Source: Paucibacter aquatile
GTDB lineage: Bacteria; Pseudomonadota; Gammaproteobacteria; Burkholderiales; Burkholderiaceae_C
DNA: 64,000 nt
Assembly (NCBI RefSeq): GCF_002885975.1
Contig: NZ_POSP01000003.1
Coordinates: forward strand, 2,542,001-2,606,000
Direction of reading: 5' to 3'
Part shown: piece by piece, positions 26,800-35,612 of the stretch
Layout: each line of letters starts with the position of its first letter
Numbering within the stretch: position 1 is the first letter of the stretch
Translations under genes and position numbers: made by a program
Notes under the pieces: generated by a model
Databases searched by the model: none
Seen by the model: the letters and a program-made list of their open reading frames with translations, nothing else
Told to the model about the DNA's origin: nothing

Positions 26800-27131
26800 A
26801 TGCTGGCCGCAGCGCCAGTTCAGAACGATGTGGTTCCGCCGTTCGCTGGGACTGGAGTTGCGCAGCCCAGGCGATGCGGAAGCCTGGCACTGCATCAACT
26901 CCGCCGCCATGGGCTTCTTCTCATCACAGCCTGAGGTCGGCTTGGCTGTGCAGTTCAGTTCGAGCACCCGTGGGCTGCTGTTCGAACCCGCCACCTGAGC
27001 AGACGCGCGGTCTTCTCGGCGGAAATGGCACTCCGGAGCGCTTGCCAAGCCGGGGTAGCGGCAGTCTGGCGGCTCGGAGGCAGGCACAGACCGCTCAGCC
27101 CTGATTCCCCAAATTGATCGCCCCATTTCCG
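26800..27131. other. Gene-poor stretch between small membrane gene and fdsG
   Basis: No convincing gene is seen here on either strand. Short frames at 26827-26998 and on the minus strand have atypical codons and no family resemblance. Together with the lower-GC gene before it, this looks like an insertion that separated lysR from the fds operon. The fds promoter must lie at its right end or just beyond. Confidence 0.4.
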
Positions 27132-27148
27132 GATTGAATTGGACAATC
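27132..27148. promoter_or_regulatory. Candidate LysR binding site upstream of fdsG
   Basis: GATTG, seven bases, then CAATC forms a perfect inverted repeat and fits the LysR-type T-N11-A rule (T27134 to A27146). It lies 83 bases upstream of the fdsG ATG, a usual distance for an activator site. The linked LysR gene at 25381 is the obvious candidate ligand. Confidence 0.4.
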
Positions 27149-27230
27149 TGAACCGTCTGAGCGACCCTCGCAACGCCCGCAGCCATGGCTGCCACACAGC
27201 CATGCGCCTCTGTCTGAACAGCCCCTAGCC

Positions 27231-27686
27231 ATGAACGATCTCTCCCTGTCCGAACTGCTGGCCGCACACCCGCCCCGAGACGGCGCCCTGCTGCCCCTGC
27301 TGCATGCCGTGCAGGAGGCCCTGGGCCATGTGCCGCCGGCCGCCGTGCCCCTGATTGCCGAGCACCTGAGCCTGTCCCGGGCCGAGGTCCATGGGGTGAT
27401 CAGTTACTACCATTTCTTTCGCAGCTCAGCGCCGGGCAAGCAGGTGCTGCAGGTCTGCCGCGCTGAAGCATGCCAGGCCCGCGGCGCCGAAGCGCTGCTG
27501 GCCCATGCCGAAGCGCGCCTGGGCTGCGCCTCGCACCACACACGGGCCGACGGCGCGGTGACGCTGGAGCCGGTCTACTGCCTGGGCCTGTGCGCCTCGG
27601 CCCCAGCCCTGCAGATCAACGAACGCCTGCACGCCCGCATGACGCCGGCCAAGCTGGACGCCCTGCTGGCCAAGGAGGGTCTGTGA
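27231..27686 (+). CDS. fdsG: NAD-linked formate dehydrogenase gamma subunit
   Basis: A 151-residue subunit homologous to NuoE of complex I. It carries a thioredoxin-fold [2Fe-2S] cluster held by four cysteines seen as CRAEAC and CLGLC. In the soluble FdsGBAD enzyme it passes electrons between the FdsB flavin and the iron-sulfur chain. The helical N-terminus (LLPLLHAVQEALGHVP) is standard. It is the first gene of the operon. Its TGA stop shares one base with the fdsB ATG (TGATG), a translational-coupling arrangement. Confidence 0.92.
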   Translation: MNDLSLSELLAAHPPRDGALLPLLHAVQEALGHVPPAAVPLIAEHLSLSRAEVHGVISYYHFFRSSAPGKQVLQVCRAEACQARGAEALLAHAEARLGCASHHTRADGAVTLEPVYCLGLCASAPALQINERLHARMTPAKLDALLAKEGL

Positions 27687-29263
27687 TGACGAGCGCCATC
27701 GTGAAAGTATTCGTGCCGCGCGATTCCGCCGCACTGGCCGTGGGCGCCGACGAGGTGGCCGAAGCCCTGCGACACGAGTGCCAATGCCGTGGCCTGAAGG
27801 TCGAGCTGGTGCGCAATGGCTCGCGCGGCCTGTTCTGGCTGGAGACCCTGGTTGAGGTGCAGACGCCGCAAGGCCGCATCGCCTACGGCCCGGTCGAGGC
27901 CGCCGATGTGCCAGGCCTGCTCGATGCCGGCCTGCTGCAGGGCGGCGAGCACCCGCTGCGCCAGGGCGTGACCGAGCAGATCCCCTTCCTGGCCCTGCAG
28001 GAGCGATTGACCTTCCGCCGCGTCGGCGTCATCGACCCGCTCTCGCTGGCCGACTACGAAGCCCACGAGGGCTGGGCCGGCCTGCGCCGCGCGCTCAGCC
28101 TGGACGGCAGCGCCATCATTCAGGAGATGCTGCACTCGGGCCTGCGCGGCCGCGGCGGCGCGGCCTTCCCGGCGGGCATCAAGTGGAAGACCGTCAGAGA
28201 GGCGCAATCGGCACAAAAGTATGTGGTCTGCAACGCCGACGAAGGCGACTCGGGCACTTACTCCGACCGCATGACCATGGAGGGCGATCCCTTCATGCTG
28301 ATCGAGGGCATGACCATCGCCGCGCTGGCGGTGGGTGCCACCCGCGGCTACATCTACATCCGCTCCGAGTACCCGCATGCCATCGCGACGATGAAGGAGG
28401 CGATTGCCCGCGCCACGGCCGCCGGCTTCCTCGGCGACAGCGTCTGCGGCAGCGGCCGGGCCTTCCATCTGGAAGTGCGCAAGGCGGCGGGCAGTTATGT
28501 CTGCGGCGAAGAAACCGCCATGCTGGAGAGCATCGAAGGCAAGCGCGGCGTGGTGCGCGCCAAGCCGCCGCTGCCGGCGCTCTCGGGCCTGTTCGGCCAG
28601 CCGACGGTCATCAACAACGTCATCACCTTTGCCAGCGCGCCCATCATCCTGGCGCGCGGCGCTCAAGCCTACCGCGACTTTGGTGTGGGCCGCTCGCACG
28701 GCACCCTGCCCTTCCAGCTGGCCGGCAATATCAAGCATGGCGGCCTGGTCGAGAAGGCCTTTGGCCTGACGCTGCGCGAGTTGCTCTACGGCTTCGGCGG
28801 CGGCACGGCCAGCGGCCGGCCGATCAAGGCGGTGCAGGTCGGCGGCCCGCTGGGCGCTTACGTGCCGGAGTCGCAATGGGATGTGCCGCTGGACTACGAG
28901 GCCTACGCGGCCATGGGCGCCGTGGTCGGCCACGGCGGCATCGTCGTGCATGACGACACGGCCGACCTGTCCCAGCTGGCCCGCTACGCCATGGAGTTCT
29001 GCGCCATCGAGTCCTGCGGCAAGTGCACGCCTTGCCGCATCGGCTCGACCCGCGGCGTGGAAGTGATCGACCGCATCCGCTTCAACCGAAACAACGACCA
29101 GAACCGCGCCGAGCAGGTGATCCTGTTGCGCGACCTCTGCGACACCATGACCCACGGTTCGCTCTGCGCCATGGGCGGCATGACGCCGTTCCCGGTGCTC
29201 TCGGCGCTGAACCACTACCCGCAGGACTTCGGTCTTGCCGCGCCCGACCAGGCCGCGGCCTGA
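27686..29263 (+). CDS. fdsB: NAD-linked formate dehydrogenase beta subunit
   Basis: A 525-residue subunit homologous to NuoF with an extra thioredoxin-like N-terminal domain (about residues 1-110) as in other FdsB proteins. FMN and NADH sites are seen as GLRGRGGAAFPAGIKW, CNADEGDSGTYSDR and GSYVCGEETAMLESIEG. The C-terminal [4Fe-4S] ligands are in ESCGKCTPCRIGSTRG plus a later Cys. It hands hydride to NAD+. The ATG at 27686 overlaps the fdsG stop by one base, which fixes the start. fdsA follows after 27 bases. Confidence 0.94.
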   Translation: MTSAIVKVFVPRDSAALAVGADEVAEALRHECQCRGLKVELVRNGSRGLFWLETLVEVQTPQGRIAYGPVEAADVPGLLDAGLLQGGEHPLRQGVTEQIPFLALQERLTFRRVGVIDPLSLADYEAHEGWAGLRRALSLDGSAIIQEMLHSGLRGRGGAAFPAGIKWKTVREAQSAQKYVVCNADEGDSGTYSDRMTMEGDPFMLIEGMTIAALAVGATRGYIYIRSEYPHAIATMKEAIARATAAGFLGDSVCGSGRAFHLEVRKAAGSYVCGEETAMLESIEGKRGVVRAKPPLPALSGLFGQPTVINNVITFASAPIILARGAQAYRDFGVGRSHGTLPFQLAGNIKHGGLVEKAFGLTLRELLYGFGGGTASGRPIKAVQVGGPLGAYVPESQWDVPLDYEAYAAMGAVVGHGGIVVHDDTADLSQLARYAMEFCAIESCGKCTPCRIGSTRGVEVIDRIRFNRNNDQNRAEQVILLRDLCDTMTHGSLCAMGGMTPFPVLSALNHYPQDFGLAAPDQAAA

Positions 29264-29290
29264 ACACGGCCCGCTCAGGAGCAGATCACC

Positions 29291-32203
29291 ATGTTGGATC
29301 ATCTCAAGCAAGACATCGACCACGGCACCCCGCGCCGGGAATCGACCGAAGAAGTGACGCTGGAAATCGACGGCTTCCCGGTCACCGTGCCCAAGGGCAC
29401 CTCGCTGATGCGCGCCGCCGTGGACGCCGGCATCAAGGTGCCCAAGCTCTGCGCCACCGACAGCCTGGAGCCTTTTGGCTCCTGCCGGCTCTGCCTGGTG
29501 GAGGTGGAGGGCCGCAAGGGTTATCCCGCCAGCTGCACCACGCCGGCCGAGGCCGGCATGAAGGTCAAGACGCAGAGCCCTAAGCTGCAGGACCTGCGCA
29601 AGGGCGTGATGGAGCTCTACATCTCCGACCACCCGCTGGACTGCCTGACCTGCTCGGCCAATGGCAATTGCGAGCTGCAGGACATGGCCGGCGTGACGGG
29701 GCTGCGCAATGTGCGCTATGGCGTTGGGGCCGCGGCAGGCGCCCACCATTGCGACTCGAAGAAAGACGAGTCCAACCCCTATTTCACCTACGACCCGAGC
29801 AAGTGCATCGTCTGCAACCGCTGCGTGCGCGCCTGCGAAGAGACGCAGGGCACCTTTGCGCTGACGATCTCGGGCCGCGGCTTTGAGTCGCGCGTGTCGC
29901 CGGGGCAGGACCAGCCCTTCATGGAATCGGAATGCGTGAGCTGCGGCGCCTGCGTCGAAGCCTGCCCCACGGCCACGCTGCAGGAAAAGTCCGTCATCTG
30001 GCTGGGCCAGCCCGAGCACAGCGTCATCACCACCTGCGCCTACTGCGGCGTGGGCTGCGGCTTCAAGGCCGAGATGAAGGGCACGCAAGTCGTGCGCATG
30101 GTGCCCTGGAAGGACGGCAAGGCCAACGAGGGCCACAGCTGCGTCAAGGGCCGCTTTGCCTGGGGCTATGCCACCCACCAGGACCGCATCACCAAGCCCA
30201 TGATTCGCGCCAGCATCCAGGACCCCTGGCAAGAGGTCAGCTGGGAGGTGGCGCTGAACCACGCGGCCAGCGAGTTCCGCCGCATCCAGGCCAAGCATGG
30301 CAAGGATTCCATCGGCGGCATCACCTCCTCGCGCTGCACCAACGAGGAAACCTACCTGGTTCAGAAGCTGATCCGCGCGGCTTTCGGCAACAACAATGTC
30401 GACACCTGCGCCCGTGTCTGCCACTCGCCCACCGGCTACGGCCTGGGCCAAACCCTGGGCACCTCGGCCGGCACGCAGACCTTCAAGTCGGTGGAGAAGG
30501 CCGATGTGATCATGGTCATCGGCGCCAACCCCAGCGAGGCGCACCCGGTGTTCGCCTCGCGCATGAAGCGCCGCCTGCGGGAGGGTGCCAAGCTCATCGT
30601 CGTGGACCCGCGCCGCATCGACCTGGTCAAGTCGCCCCACATCCAGGCGGCCCACCATCTGCAGCTCAAGCCCGGCACCAATGTGGCGGTGATCACCGCC
30701 CTGGCCCATGTCATCGTCACCGAAGGGCTGGTGAATGAAGCCTATGTGGCCGAGCGTTGCGACCCCAAGAGCTTCAATCAGTGGCGCGAGTTCGTGGCCC
30801 GGCCCGAGAACTCGCCCGAGGCGCTGGAGGCTGCGAGCGGCGTGCCGGCGGCCGAGCTGCGCGGCGCGGCACGCCTGTATGCCACGGGTGCGAGCGATGG
30901 AACGGCCGCCGTCACGCGGCGGCCGAATGCCGCCATCTACTACGGCCTGGGCGTGACCGAGCACAGCCAGGGTTCGACCATGGTGATGGGCATTGCCAAC
31001 CTGGCCATGGCCACCGGCAATGTCGGCCGCGAAGGCGTGGGCGTGAACCCCTTGCGTGGCCAGAACAATGTGCAGGGCTCTTGTGATATGGGCAGCTTCC
31101 CGCATGAGCTGCCGGGCTACCGCCACATCAGCGACAGCACCGTGCGAGGCCAATTCGAGGCGGCCTGGGGCGTGACGCTGAACCCCGAGCCGGGCCTGCG
31201 CATCCCGAATATGTTCGACGCGGCACTCTCGGGCAGCTTCAAGGCCTTGTACTGCGAGGGCGAGGACATCGTGCAGTCCGACCCCAATACCAAACACGTG
31301 GCCGCGGCCATGATGGCCATGGAATGCGTGGTGGTGCAGGACATCTTCCTGAACGAAACCGCCAAGTACGCCCATGTCTTCCTGCCCGGATCGAGCTTCC
31401 TGGAAAAGGACGGCACCTTCACCAATGCCGAGCGCCGCATCAGCCGCGTGCGCAAGGTCATGCCGCCGCTGGCCGGCTATGCCGATTGGGAGGTGACGCA
31501 GAAGCTGGCCCAGGCCCTGGGCTACCCGATGGATTACAAGAATCCCGAGGAGATCATGGCCGAGATCGCCGCGCTGACCCCGACCTTCGCCGGTGTCAGC
31601 TACGAGAAGATCGAACGCCTGGGCAGCGTGCAATGGCCGTGCAACGAGCACACCGAAGAGGCCGGCACGCCCATCATGCATGTGGACAAGTTCGTGCGCG
31701 GCAAGGGCCGCTTCATCATCACCCAGTACGTGCCCACCGATGAGAAAGTGACGCGCAAGTTCCCGCTGCTGCTGACCACCGGCCGCATCCTGAGCCAGTA
31801 CAACGTGGGCGCGCAGACCCGGCGCACGCCCAACAACCAGTGGCACAGCGAGGACCGCCTGGAGATCCACCCGCACGACGCCGAAGAGCGCGGCATCAAG
31901 GACGATGACTGGGTGGGCATCGCCAGCCGCGCCGGCGACACCGTGCTGCGCGCCACCGTCACCGAGCGGGTGCAGCCGGGCGTGGTCTACACCACCTTCC
32001 ACTTCCCCGAGTCGGGCGCCAACGTCATCACCACCGACAACTCCGACTGGGCCACCAACTGCCCCGAGTACAAGGTGACCGCCGTGCAGGTGATGCCGGT
32101 GCAGCAGCCGTCCGACTGGCAGCGCGAGTACAGCCGCTTCAACCAGGCCCAGCAAGACGCGCTGCAACAGGCCCGCCAGCCCGAGGGCGCCCATGGCAAG
32201 TGA
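29291..32203 (+). CDS. fdsA: NAD-linked formate dehydrogenase catalytic alpha subunit
   Basis: A 970-residue molybdenum enzyme subunit that oxidises formate to CO2. Cofactor sites in order: N-terminal [2Fe-2S] ferredoxin domain (Cys in LCATDSLEPFGSCRLC), a His-Cys3 [4Fe-4S] site (HPLDCLTCSANGNC), two ferredoxin-type [4Fe-4S] motifs (CIVCNRCVRACEE, CVSCGACVEACPT), the MopB [4Fe-4S] (CAYCGVGC) and the bis-MGD domain. The active-site residue is Cys, not selenocysteine, about residue 377 in CARVCHSPT, followed by the conserved His. The C-terminal molybdopterin-binding domain (TTGRILSQYN) is complete. The gene overlaps fdhD by 11 bases. Confidence 0.96.
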   Translation: MLDHLKQDIDHGTPRRESTEEVTLEIDGFPVTVPKGTSLMRAAVDAGIKVPKLCATDSLEPFGSCRLCLVEVEGRKGYPASCTTPAEAGMKVKTQSPKLQDLRKGVMELYISDHPLDCLTCSANGNCELQDMAGVTGLRNVRYGVGAAAGAHHCDSKKDESNPYFTYDPSKCIVCNRCVRACEETQGTFALTISGRGFESRVSPGQDQPFMESECVSCGACVEACPTATLQEKSVIWLGQPEHSVITTCAYCGVGCGFKAEMKGTQVVRMVPWKDGKANEGHSCVKGRFAWGYATHQDRITKPMIRASIQDPWQEVSWEVALNHAASEFRRIQAKHGKDSIGGITSSRCTNEETYLVQKLIRAAFGNNNVDTCARVCHSPTGYGLGQTLGTSAGTQTFKSVEKADVIMVIGANPSEAHPVFASRMKRRLREGAKLIVVDPRRIDLVKSPHIQAAHHLQLKPGTNVAVITALAHVIVTEGLVNEAYVAERCDPKSFNQWREFVARPENSPEALEAASGVPAAELRGAARLYATGASDGTAAVTRRPNAAIYYGLGVTEHSQGSTMVMGIANLAMATGNVGREGVGVNPLRGQNNVQGSCDMGSFPHELPGYRHISDSTVRGQFEAAWGVTLNPEPGLRIPNMFDAALSGSFKALYCEGEDIVQSDPNTKHVAAAMMAMECVVVQDIFLNETAKYAHVFLPGSSFLEKDGTFTNAERRISRVRKVMPPLAGYADWEVTQKLAQALGYPMDYKNPEEIMAEIAALTPTFAGVSYEKIERLGSVQWPCNEHTEEAGTPIMHVDKFVRGKGRFIITQYVPTDEKVTRKFPLLLTTGRILSQYNVGAQTRRTPNNQWHSEDRLEIHPHDAEERGIKDDDWVGIASRAGDTVLRATVTERVQPGVVYTTFHFPESGANVITTDNSDWATNCPEYKVTAVQVMPVQQPSDWQREYSRFNQAQQDALQQARQPEGAHGK

Positions 32204-33089
32204 GGCCCCCAAGGCCGGCGCCGAGCCGGCCTCGCGCCCCAGCTTCTGCGAAGGCGCCCGCGCGCTGCCCGTGCAGGGCGTGCGCGCGGGCGCAGCCTTC
32301 GCGGTGGACGACTGGGTGGCCGAAGAAGTGCCGGTGGCCCTGGAGTACAACGGCATCTCGCATGCGGTGATGCTGGCCACGCCGCTGGACCTGGAAGAGT
32401 TCGCGCTCGGCTTTTCGCTCAGCGAAGGCATCCTCAGTGCTCCGCATGAGCTGTTCAGCGTCGAGGAAGAAAGCAGCGAGCAAGGCATCACCTTGCACCT
32501 GCGCATCGCCGGCGAGGCCTTCGCCCGATTGAAAGACCGCCGCCGCTCCATGACCGGCCGCACCGGCTGCGGGCTCTGCGGCACCGAGAGCCTGGCCCAG
32601 GTGGCGCGCCATCTGCCGGAGCTGGCCACGCCGGGCCAGGGCCGGCTGTTCAGCCGCGCGGCGATAGCCCGGGCCATGGGCCAGTTCGTCGAGCACCAGA
32701 CCCTGCAACAGGCCACCGGCGCCGTCCACGCGGCTGCCTGGTGTTCGGCCGAGGGCGAGGTGAAATGGCTGCGCGAAGACGTCGGCCGCCATAACGCCCT
32801 GGACAAGCTGATCGGCGCCCTGGCTCGGCATGAGGTCAAGGCCGGTGAAGGCTTCATCGCCGTCACCAGCCGCGCCAGCTTCGAGATGGTGCAGAAGACC
32901 GCCAGCGCCGGTGTGCCCCTGCTCGCGGCCGTGTCCGCCCCCACCTCCTTCGCCGTGGCCACGGCCGCGCGCGCCAATATGACCCTGGTCGGCTTCGCCC
33001 GCCGCCAGGACCTGGTCGTCTACTGCCACCCCGAGCGGCTCGACCTCCACGACCCCGAACCCCAGCCCAAGCCCTCCCATGGACATTGA
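32193..33089 (+). CDS. fdhD: Formate dehydrogenase accessory sulfurtransferase
   Basis: A 298-residue FdhD-family protein (called FdsC in the fds operon). It carries sulfur from a cysteine desulfurase to the molybdenum cofactor before insertion into FdsA. The essential cysteine pair is in GRTGCGLCG (about residues 122-130), and the family motif EDVGRHNALDKL is present near residue 195. ATG 32193 lies 11 bases inside fdsA, and its own end overlaps fdsD by 11 bases, so it is translationally locked into the operon. Confidence 0.94.
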   Translation: MASEAPKAGAEPASRPSFCEGARALPVQGVRAGAAFAVDDWVAEEVPVALEYNGISHAVMLATPLDLEEFALGFSLSEGILSAPHELFSVEEESSEQGITLHLRIAGEAFARLKDRRRSMTGRTGCGLCGTESLAQVARHLPELATPGQGRLFSRAAIARAMGQFVEHQTLQQATGAVHAAAWCSAEGEVKWLREDVGRHNALDKLIGALARHEVKAGEGFIAVTSRASFEMVQKTASAGVPLLAAVSAPTSFAVATAARANMTLVGFARRQDLVVYCHPERLDLHDPEPQPKPSHGH

Positions 33090-33306
33090 AAAACTCGTCC
33101 GCATGGCCAACCAGATCGGCACCTTCTTCCAGGCCATGCCCGACCACGCCGAAGCCCTGGACGGCATCGCCACCCACATTCAAAAGTTCTGGGAGCCGCG
33201 CATGCGGCGGGAGCTGCTGGCGGCGATGGAGGACGCGGGGGCAGCCAGCGAACTGCTGCCGATCGTCAGAGAGGCGATTGAGCTGCGCCGGGCGAGCTTG
33301 GCCTGA
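33079..33306 (+). CDS. fdsD: Formate dehydrogenase delta subunit
   Basis: A 75-residue helical protein with the FdsD pattern IEKLVRMANQIGTFFQAMP and FWEPRMRRELL. It is needed for assembly or stability of the soluble Fds enzyme in related bacteria; the exact action is not known. It ends the operon. No clear intrinsic terminator follows within 100 bases. Confidence 0.88.
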   Translation: MDIEKLVRMANQIGTFFQAMPDHAEALDGIATHIQKFWEPRMRRELLAAMEDAGAASELLPIVREAIELRRASLA

Positions 33307-33413
33307 TTGAGAGGCACGGTCAACCGGCTTTCATTTGCAACGTTCTTGAATCACCGGCGCCATGTTCTTGAGCCGGCAGTTCGAAGCAACGATTGAAAGA
33401 AAGCCAAAGCACC

Positions 33414-33632
33414 ATGACCACGCTGACCCTCACCTTCAACGGCGCTCCGCGTCAGGCTCGCCAGGCCTTGGGTGAACTGCTCTTGCGTTTCAAGAGCGCT
33501 TACTTCGTCGAGCGCAGCAGCACGGAGTTCCTGGTCACCGCCGATGAAGCCACGGCTTCTGAGCTGGCCCGACAAGCGCAATGGTCGAGCGCGCTGGCCA
33601 CCGGCACGGTGTCCGGCCAGCGCGCCCACTGA
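33414..33632 (+). CDS. Small hypothetical protein
   Basis: A 72-residue soluble protein of unknown function. The segment TLTLTFNGAPRQARQALGELLLRF suggests a strand-helix pair. I chose ATG 33414 rather than an upstream TTG at 33393. Codon usage is somewhat more AT-rich than in the fds operon. It lies alone between fdsD and a GNAT gene, 108 bases after fdsD. Confidence 0.45.
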   Translation: MTTLTLTFNGAPRQARQALGELLLRFKSAYFVERSSTEFLVTADEATASELARQAQWSSALATGTVSGQRAH

Positions 33633-33743
33633 TCGACGAGGTGAACGAGGGGTAGGCCGCTGTGGGCAGCAAGCGATTGAGCCAAACGACAGAATGCGGG
33701 CTCGATTGCAGCACGACAACGTCCAGCTTTACCCGCAGCCCAC

Positions 33744-34301
33744 ATGACCGCCCCTCGTTTCAGCAACTTCATCGCCGCCATCCCCAGCTTCGAATCCGAG
33801 CGCCTGCGGCTGCGGCCGTTTGCCGAGGCGGATTTCGAAGGCATGGCCCGCTTCTTCGCCGACCCCGTGTCGGCCAGCTACGGCGGGCCCTGCGGGCGCG
33901 ACGAGGCCTGGCGCAAGTTCGCGGCCTACTTCGGCCACTGGGCCTTGCGCGGCTACGGGCCCTGGGCGCTGGAGCGCAAATCCGACGGTGTGTTTCTAGG
34001 CCTGTCCGGGCTCTGGTTCCCGGAGGGCTGGCTGGAGCCCGAGATCACCTGGGCGCTTTTGCCCGAGGCCCAGGGCCAGGGCTATGCCACCGAGGCTGCC
34101 CGTGCGGCGCTGCGGGCCGCGTACCACCACTTCGGCTGGCAGACGGCGGTCAGCGTGATCGCGTCGGGCAATCGGCCATCGGTCCAGGTGGCTGAGCGCC
34201 TGGGCGCCACGCTGGAGCGGAGCATCCCATTCCGCGGCGGCGAGGGCTTGGTGTACCGGCACCAAGGGCCGGCGGCGCTGGACGCCACTCTGCCGCGCTG
34301 A
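33744..34301 (+). CDS. GNAT family N-acetyltransferase (RimJ/RimL-like)
   Basis: A 185-residue acetyltransferase. It opens SFESERLRLRPFAEADFEG, has WALLPEAQGQGYATEAARAAL as the acetyl-CoA loop (about residue 110) and NRPSVQVAERLGATLE as the C-terminal helix. This RimL-type outline is common in proteins that acetylate small amines or protein termini; the substrate is unknown. Before it lie 111 bases with no obvious promoter. It is not clearly in an operon. Confidence 0.8.
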   Translation: MTAPRFSNFIAAIPSFESERLRLRPFAEADFEGMARFFADPVSASYGGPCGRDEAWRKFAAYFGHWALRGYGPWALERKSDGVFLGLSGLWFPEGWLEPEITWALLPEAQGQGYATEAARAALRAAYHHFGWQTAVSVIASGNRPSVQVAERLGATLERSIPFRGGEGLVYRHQGPAALDATLPR

Positions 34302-34329
34302 GCCTGCTGCCCACTGCCCACTACCTGCC

Positions 34330-34394
34330 GTCACATTTCGTCAAAGTCTCGGCACACAAGGGCCACGGACAAAGCCGGCCCAGTTTTTGACAAT
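34330..34394 (+). promoter_or_regulatory. Conserved promoter module, copy A
   Basis: Direct repeats GTCACA (34330-34335) and GTCAAA (34340-34345) are spaced 10 bases apart, as in OmpR/PhoB-type activator boxes. They are followed by CTCGGC, CAC, CAAG and GCCAC blocks, a -35-like CGGACA (34366-34371) and a -10-like GACAAT (34389-34394) with a 17-base spacer. Nearly every block recurs in order at 37865-37929, upstream of another envelope-protein gene. It should drive the small gene at 34463. Confidence 0.55.
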
Positions 34395-34462
34395 GCGTGT
34401 CCCTCATTCCTGATGCACGCTGTGGGTCCACGTCGTGGGCGACATGCGTGCGGAGACAGCAC

Positions 34463-34675
34463 ATGAAAATCCTGACCCACCACCACAAGCAGTTCGACTT
34501 TTCCTGGGCCAAGCTGCCCGCTTCAGCCCGCAAGACACTGGCGCTCATTGCCGCAGGGCTGGCCTTGTCGGGCGCCTCTGCCGTCTGCGCCCTCTTGCTC
34601 TTCAGCAAGGTGGCCCATGCTGCAGACGCTCAAGGCGCCGACAGACCGGCCCTTGCAGCAAGTTCGCAGCCCTGA
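34463..34675 (+). CDS. Small exported or membrane-anchored protein
   Basis: A 70-residue protein with a basic N-terminus (MKILTHHHKQFDFSWAKLP), one hydrophobic helix (about residues 26-48) and a short polar tail. I recognise no family. The ATG at 34463 was chosen over a GTG at 34397, which would place the start just after the -10 box of the promoter module. Its promoter is nearly identical to that of the glycine-zipper protein at 37982, so both probably answer to the same signal, perhaps envelope stress; that is inference. Confidence 0.5.
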   Translation: MKILTHHHKQFDFSWAKLPASARKTLALIAAGLALSGASAVCALLLFSKVAHAADAQGADRPALAASSQP

Positions 34676-34702
34676 GCCGCGCACTCAGGCAGCGCGGCGC
34701 AC

Positions 34703-35233
34703 TCAGGACAGTGACAGCGACATGTGCACCTTGCCCTTGAGGCCCGCCTCGATGCGAATCGCCTGCGGCTGAACACCCCAGGTGACAAAGCCCACCGAGC
34801 GATACAGGCGAAGGGCCGGCTCATTGCCCTCGGTCAGGGTCAGGTTCAAAGCCAGGATCTCAGGTCGCGACGAGGCCGCCGCCACAGCCGCCTTCATCAG
34901 CGCCAGACCCAAGCCCTGGCCCCGCTGCGCCGCCTGGACATACATGCCCAGCACCAGCGCGGCGTGCCGTGTCTTGGGCTTGGCCGAATACTCAAGCGCC
35001 ACCGTGCCGACCAACTGCTCGTTTTGCCATGCCCCCAAGCTCGTGGCCAGGCCGTCAGCGCTGCCGATTCGCCGGATCCACCAGGATTCGGGTTCCGCGC
35101 GGCGCTCGGCCGCCGTGGCCGTGAACGCATCCGGCGCTTGCTCGTAGGCCTCGAGCATGAGGCTGCGGTAGGCGGAGGCGTCTGCGGCGGTGAGGATGCG
35201 GATCGGGTACATGCCGGGCTCGATGAAATGCAT
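34703..35233 (-). CDS. GNAT family N-acetyltransferase
   Basis: A 176-residue acetyltransferase. The fold is visible as IRILTAADASAYRSLMLEAYE, then VGTVALEY, the acetyl-CoA loop AAQRGQGLGLALMKAAV and NEPALRLYRSVGFVTWG. The start could be ATG 35233 or ATG 35212; conserved sequence begins just after the second. Its end is 27 bases from the end of the small gene at 34463 on the other strand. The substrate is unknown. Confidence 0.78.
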   Translation of the reverse strand: MHFIEPGMYPIRILTAADASAYRSLMLEAYEQAPDAFTATAAERRAEPESWWIRRIGSADGLATSLGAWQNEQLVGTVALEYSAKPKTRHAALVLGMYVQAAQRGQGLGLALMKAAVAAASSRPEILALNLTLTEGNEPALRLYRSVGFVTWGVQPQAIRIEAGLKGKVHMSLSLS

Positions 35234-35288
35234 GGCGGAGACAGGGAACCCACGAAGCCCCCTGCAAACTTGGGATCTGTGCAGAGGC

Positions 35289-35612
35289 CTAGGAAATCCG
35301 GATCCGAAACTCGGATTCGATCTCCTGGTCTGCTGCAGCAGGCACGCACTCGTAGGCGCGGATGGCGTCCGCAATGGCACGACGGAAGCTCTCGGGGCCC
35401 TTGCCTTCCACCGTGATCTGCTCGATGGCACCGTCGGCCTTCAACAGATACCTCGCCGTCATGAAGAACTCGCCGTTCGGCAGCCGCTTGTCGCTCAGCT
35501 GCGGCGGCGGTTTGACCGGGCAGCGCCCGGGCTCCAATTTGGATGGTGCCGCGCTGGTAAACGAGGACGCGCCGGCCAAAACCATGACCATGAAAAGTTC
35601 AAAGAATCTCAT
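35289..35612 (-). CDS. Secreted protein with TonB C-terminal-like domain
   Basis: A 107-residue exported protein. The signal peptide MRFFELFMVMVLAGASSFTSAA is clear. The mature part resembles a TonB C-terminal domain: a strand with YLLKADGAIEQITVEG, a helix FRRAIADAIRAYECVP, and a last strand ESEFRIRI. It lacks the membrane anchor and Pro-rich stretch of true TonB, so energy transduction is unlikely. The ribosome site is an A/G-rich run just before ATG 35612. It lies 55 bases upstream of the GNAT gene on the same strand and may share a transcript. Confidence 0.6.
   Translation of the reverse strand: MRFFELFMVMVLAGASSFTSAAPSKLEPGRCPVKPPPQLSDKRLPNGEFFMTARYLLKADGAIEQITVEGKGPESFRRAIADAIRAYECVPAAADQEIESEFRIRIS

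Noticed and set aside
27575..32977. 1800-codon open frame opposite the fds operon
   Set aside because: No domain, biased composition, and fully antisense to fdsG, fdsB, fdsA and fdhD, which are beyond doubt.
33393..33413. TTG start for the small gene after fdsD
   Set aside because: The ATG at 33414 is close, in frame and begins the regular strand-helix sequence; nothing supports the rarer start.
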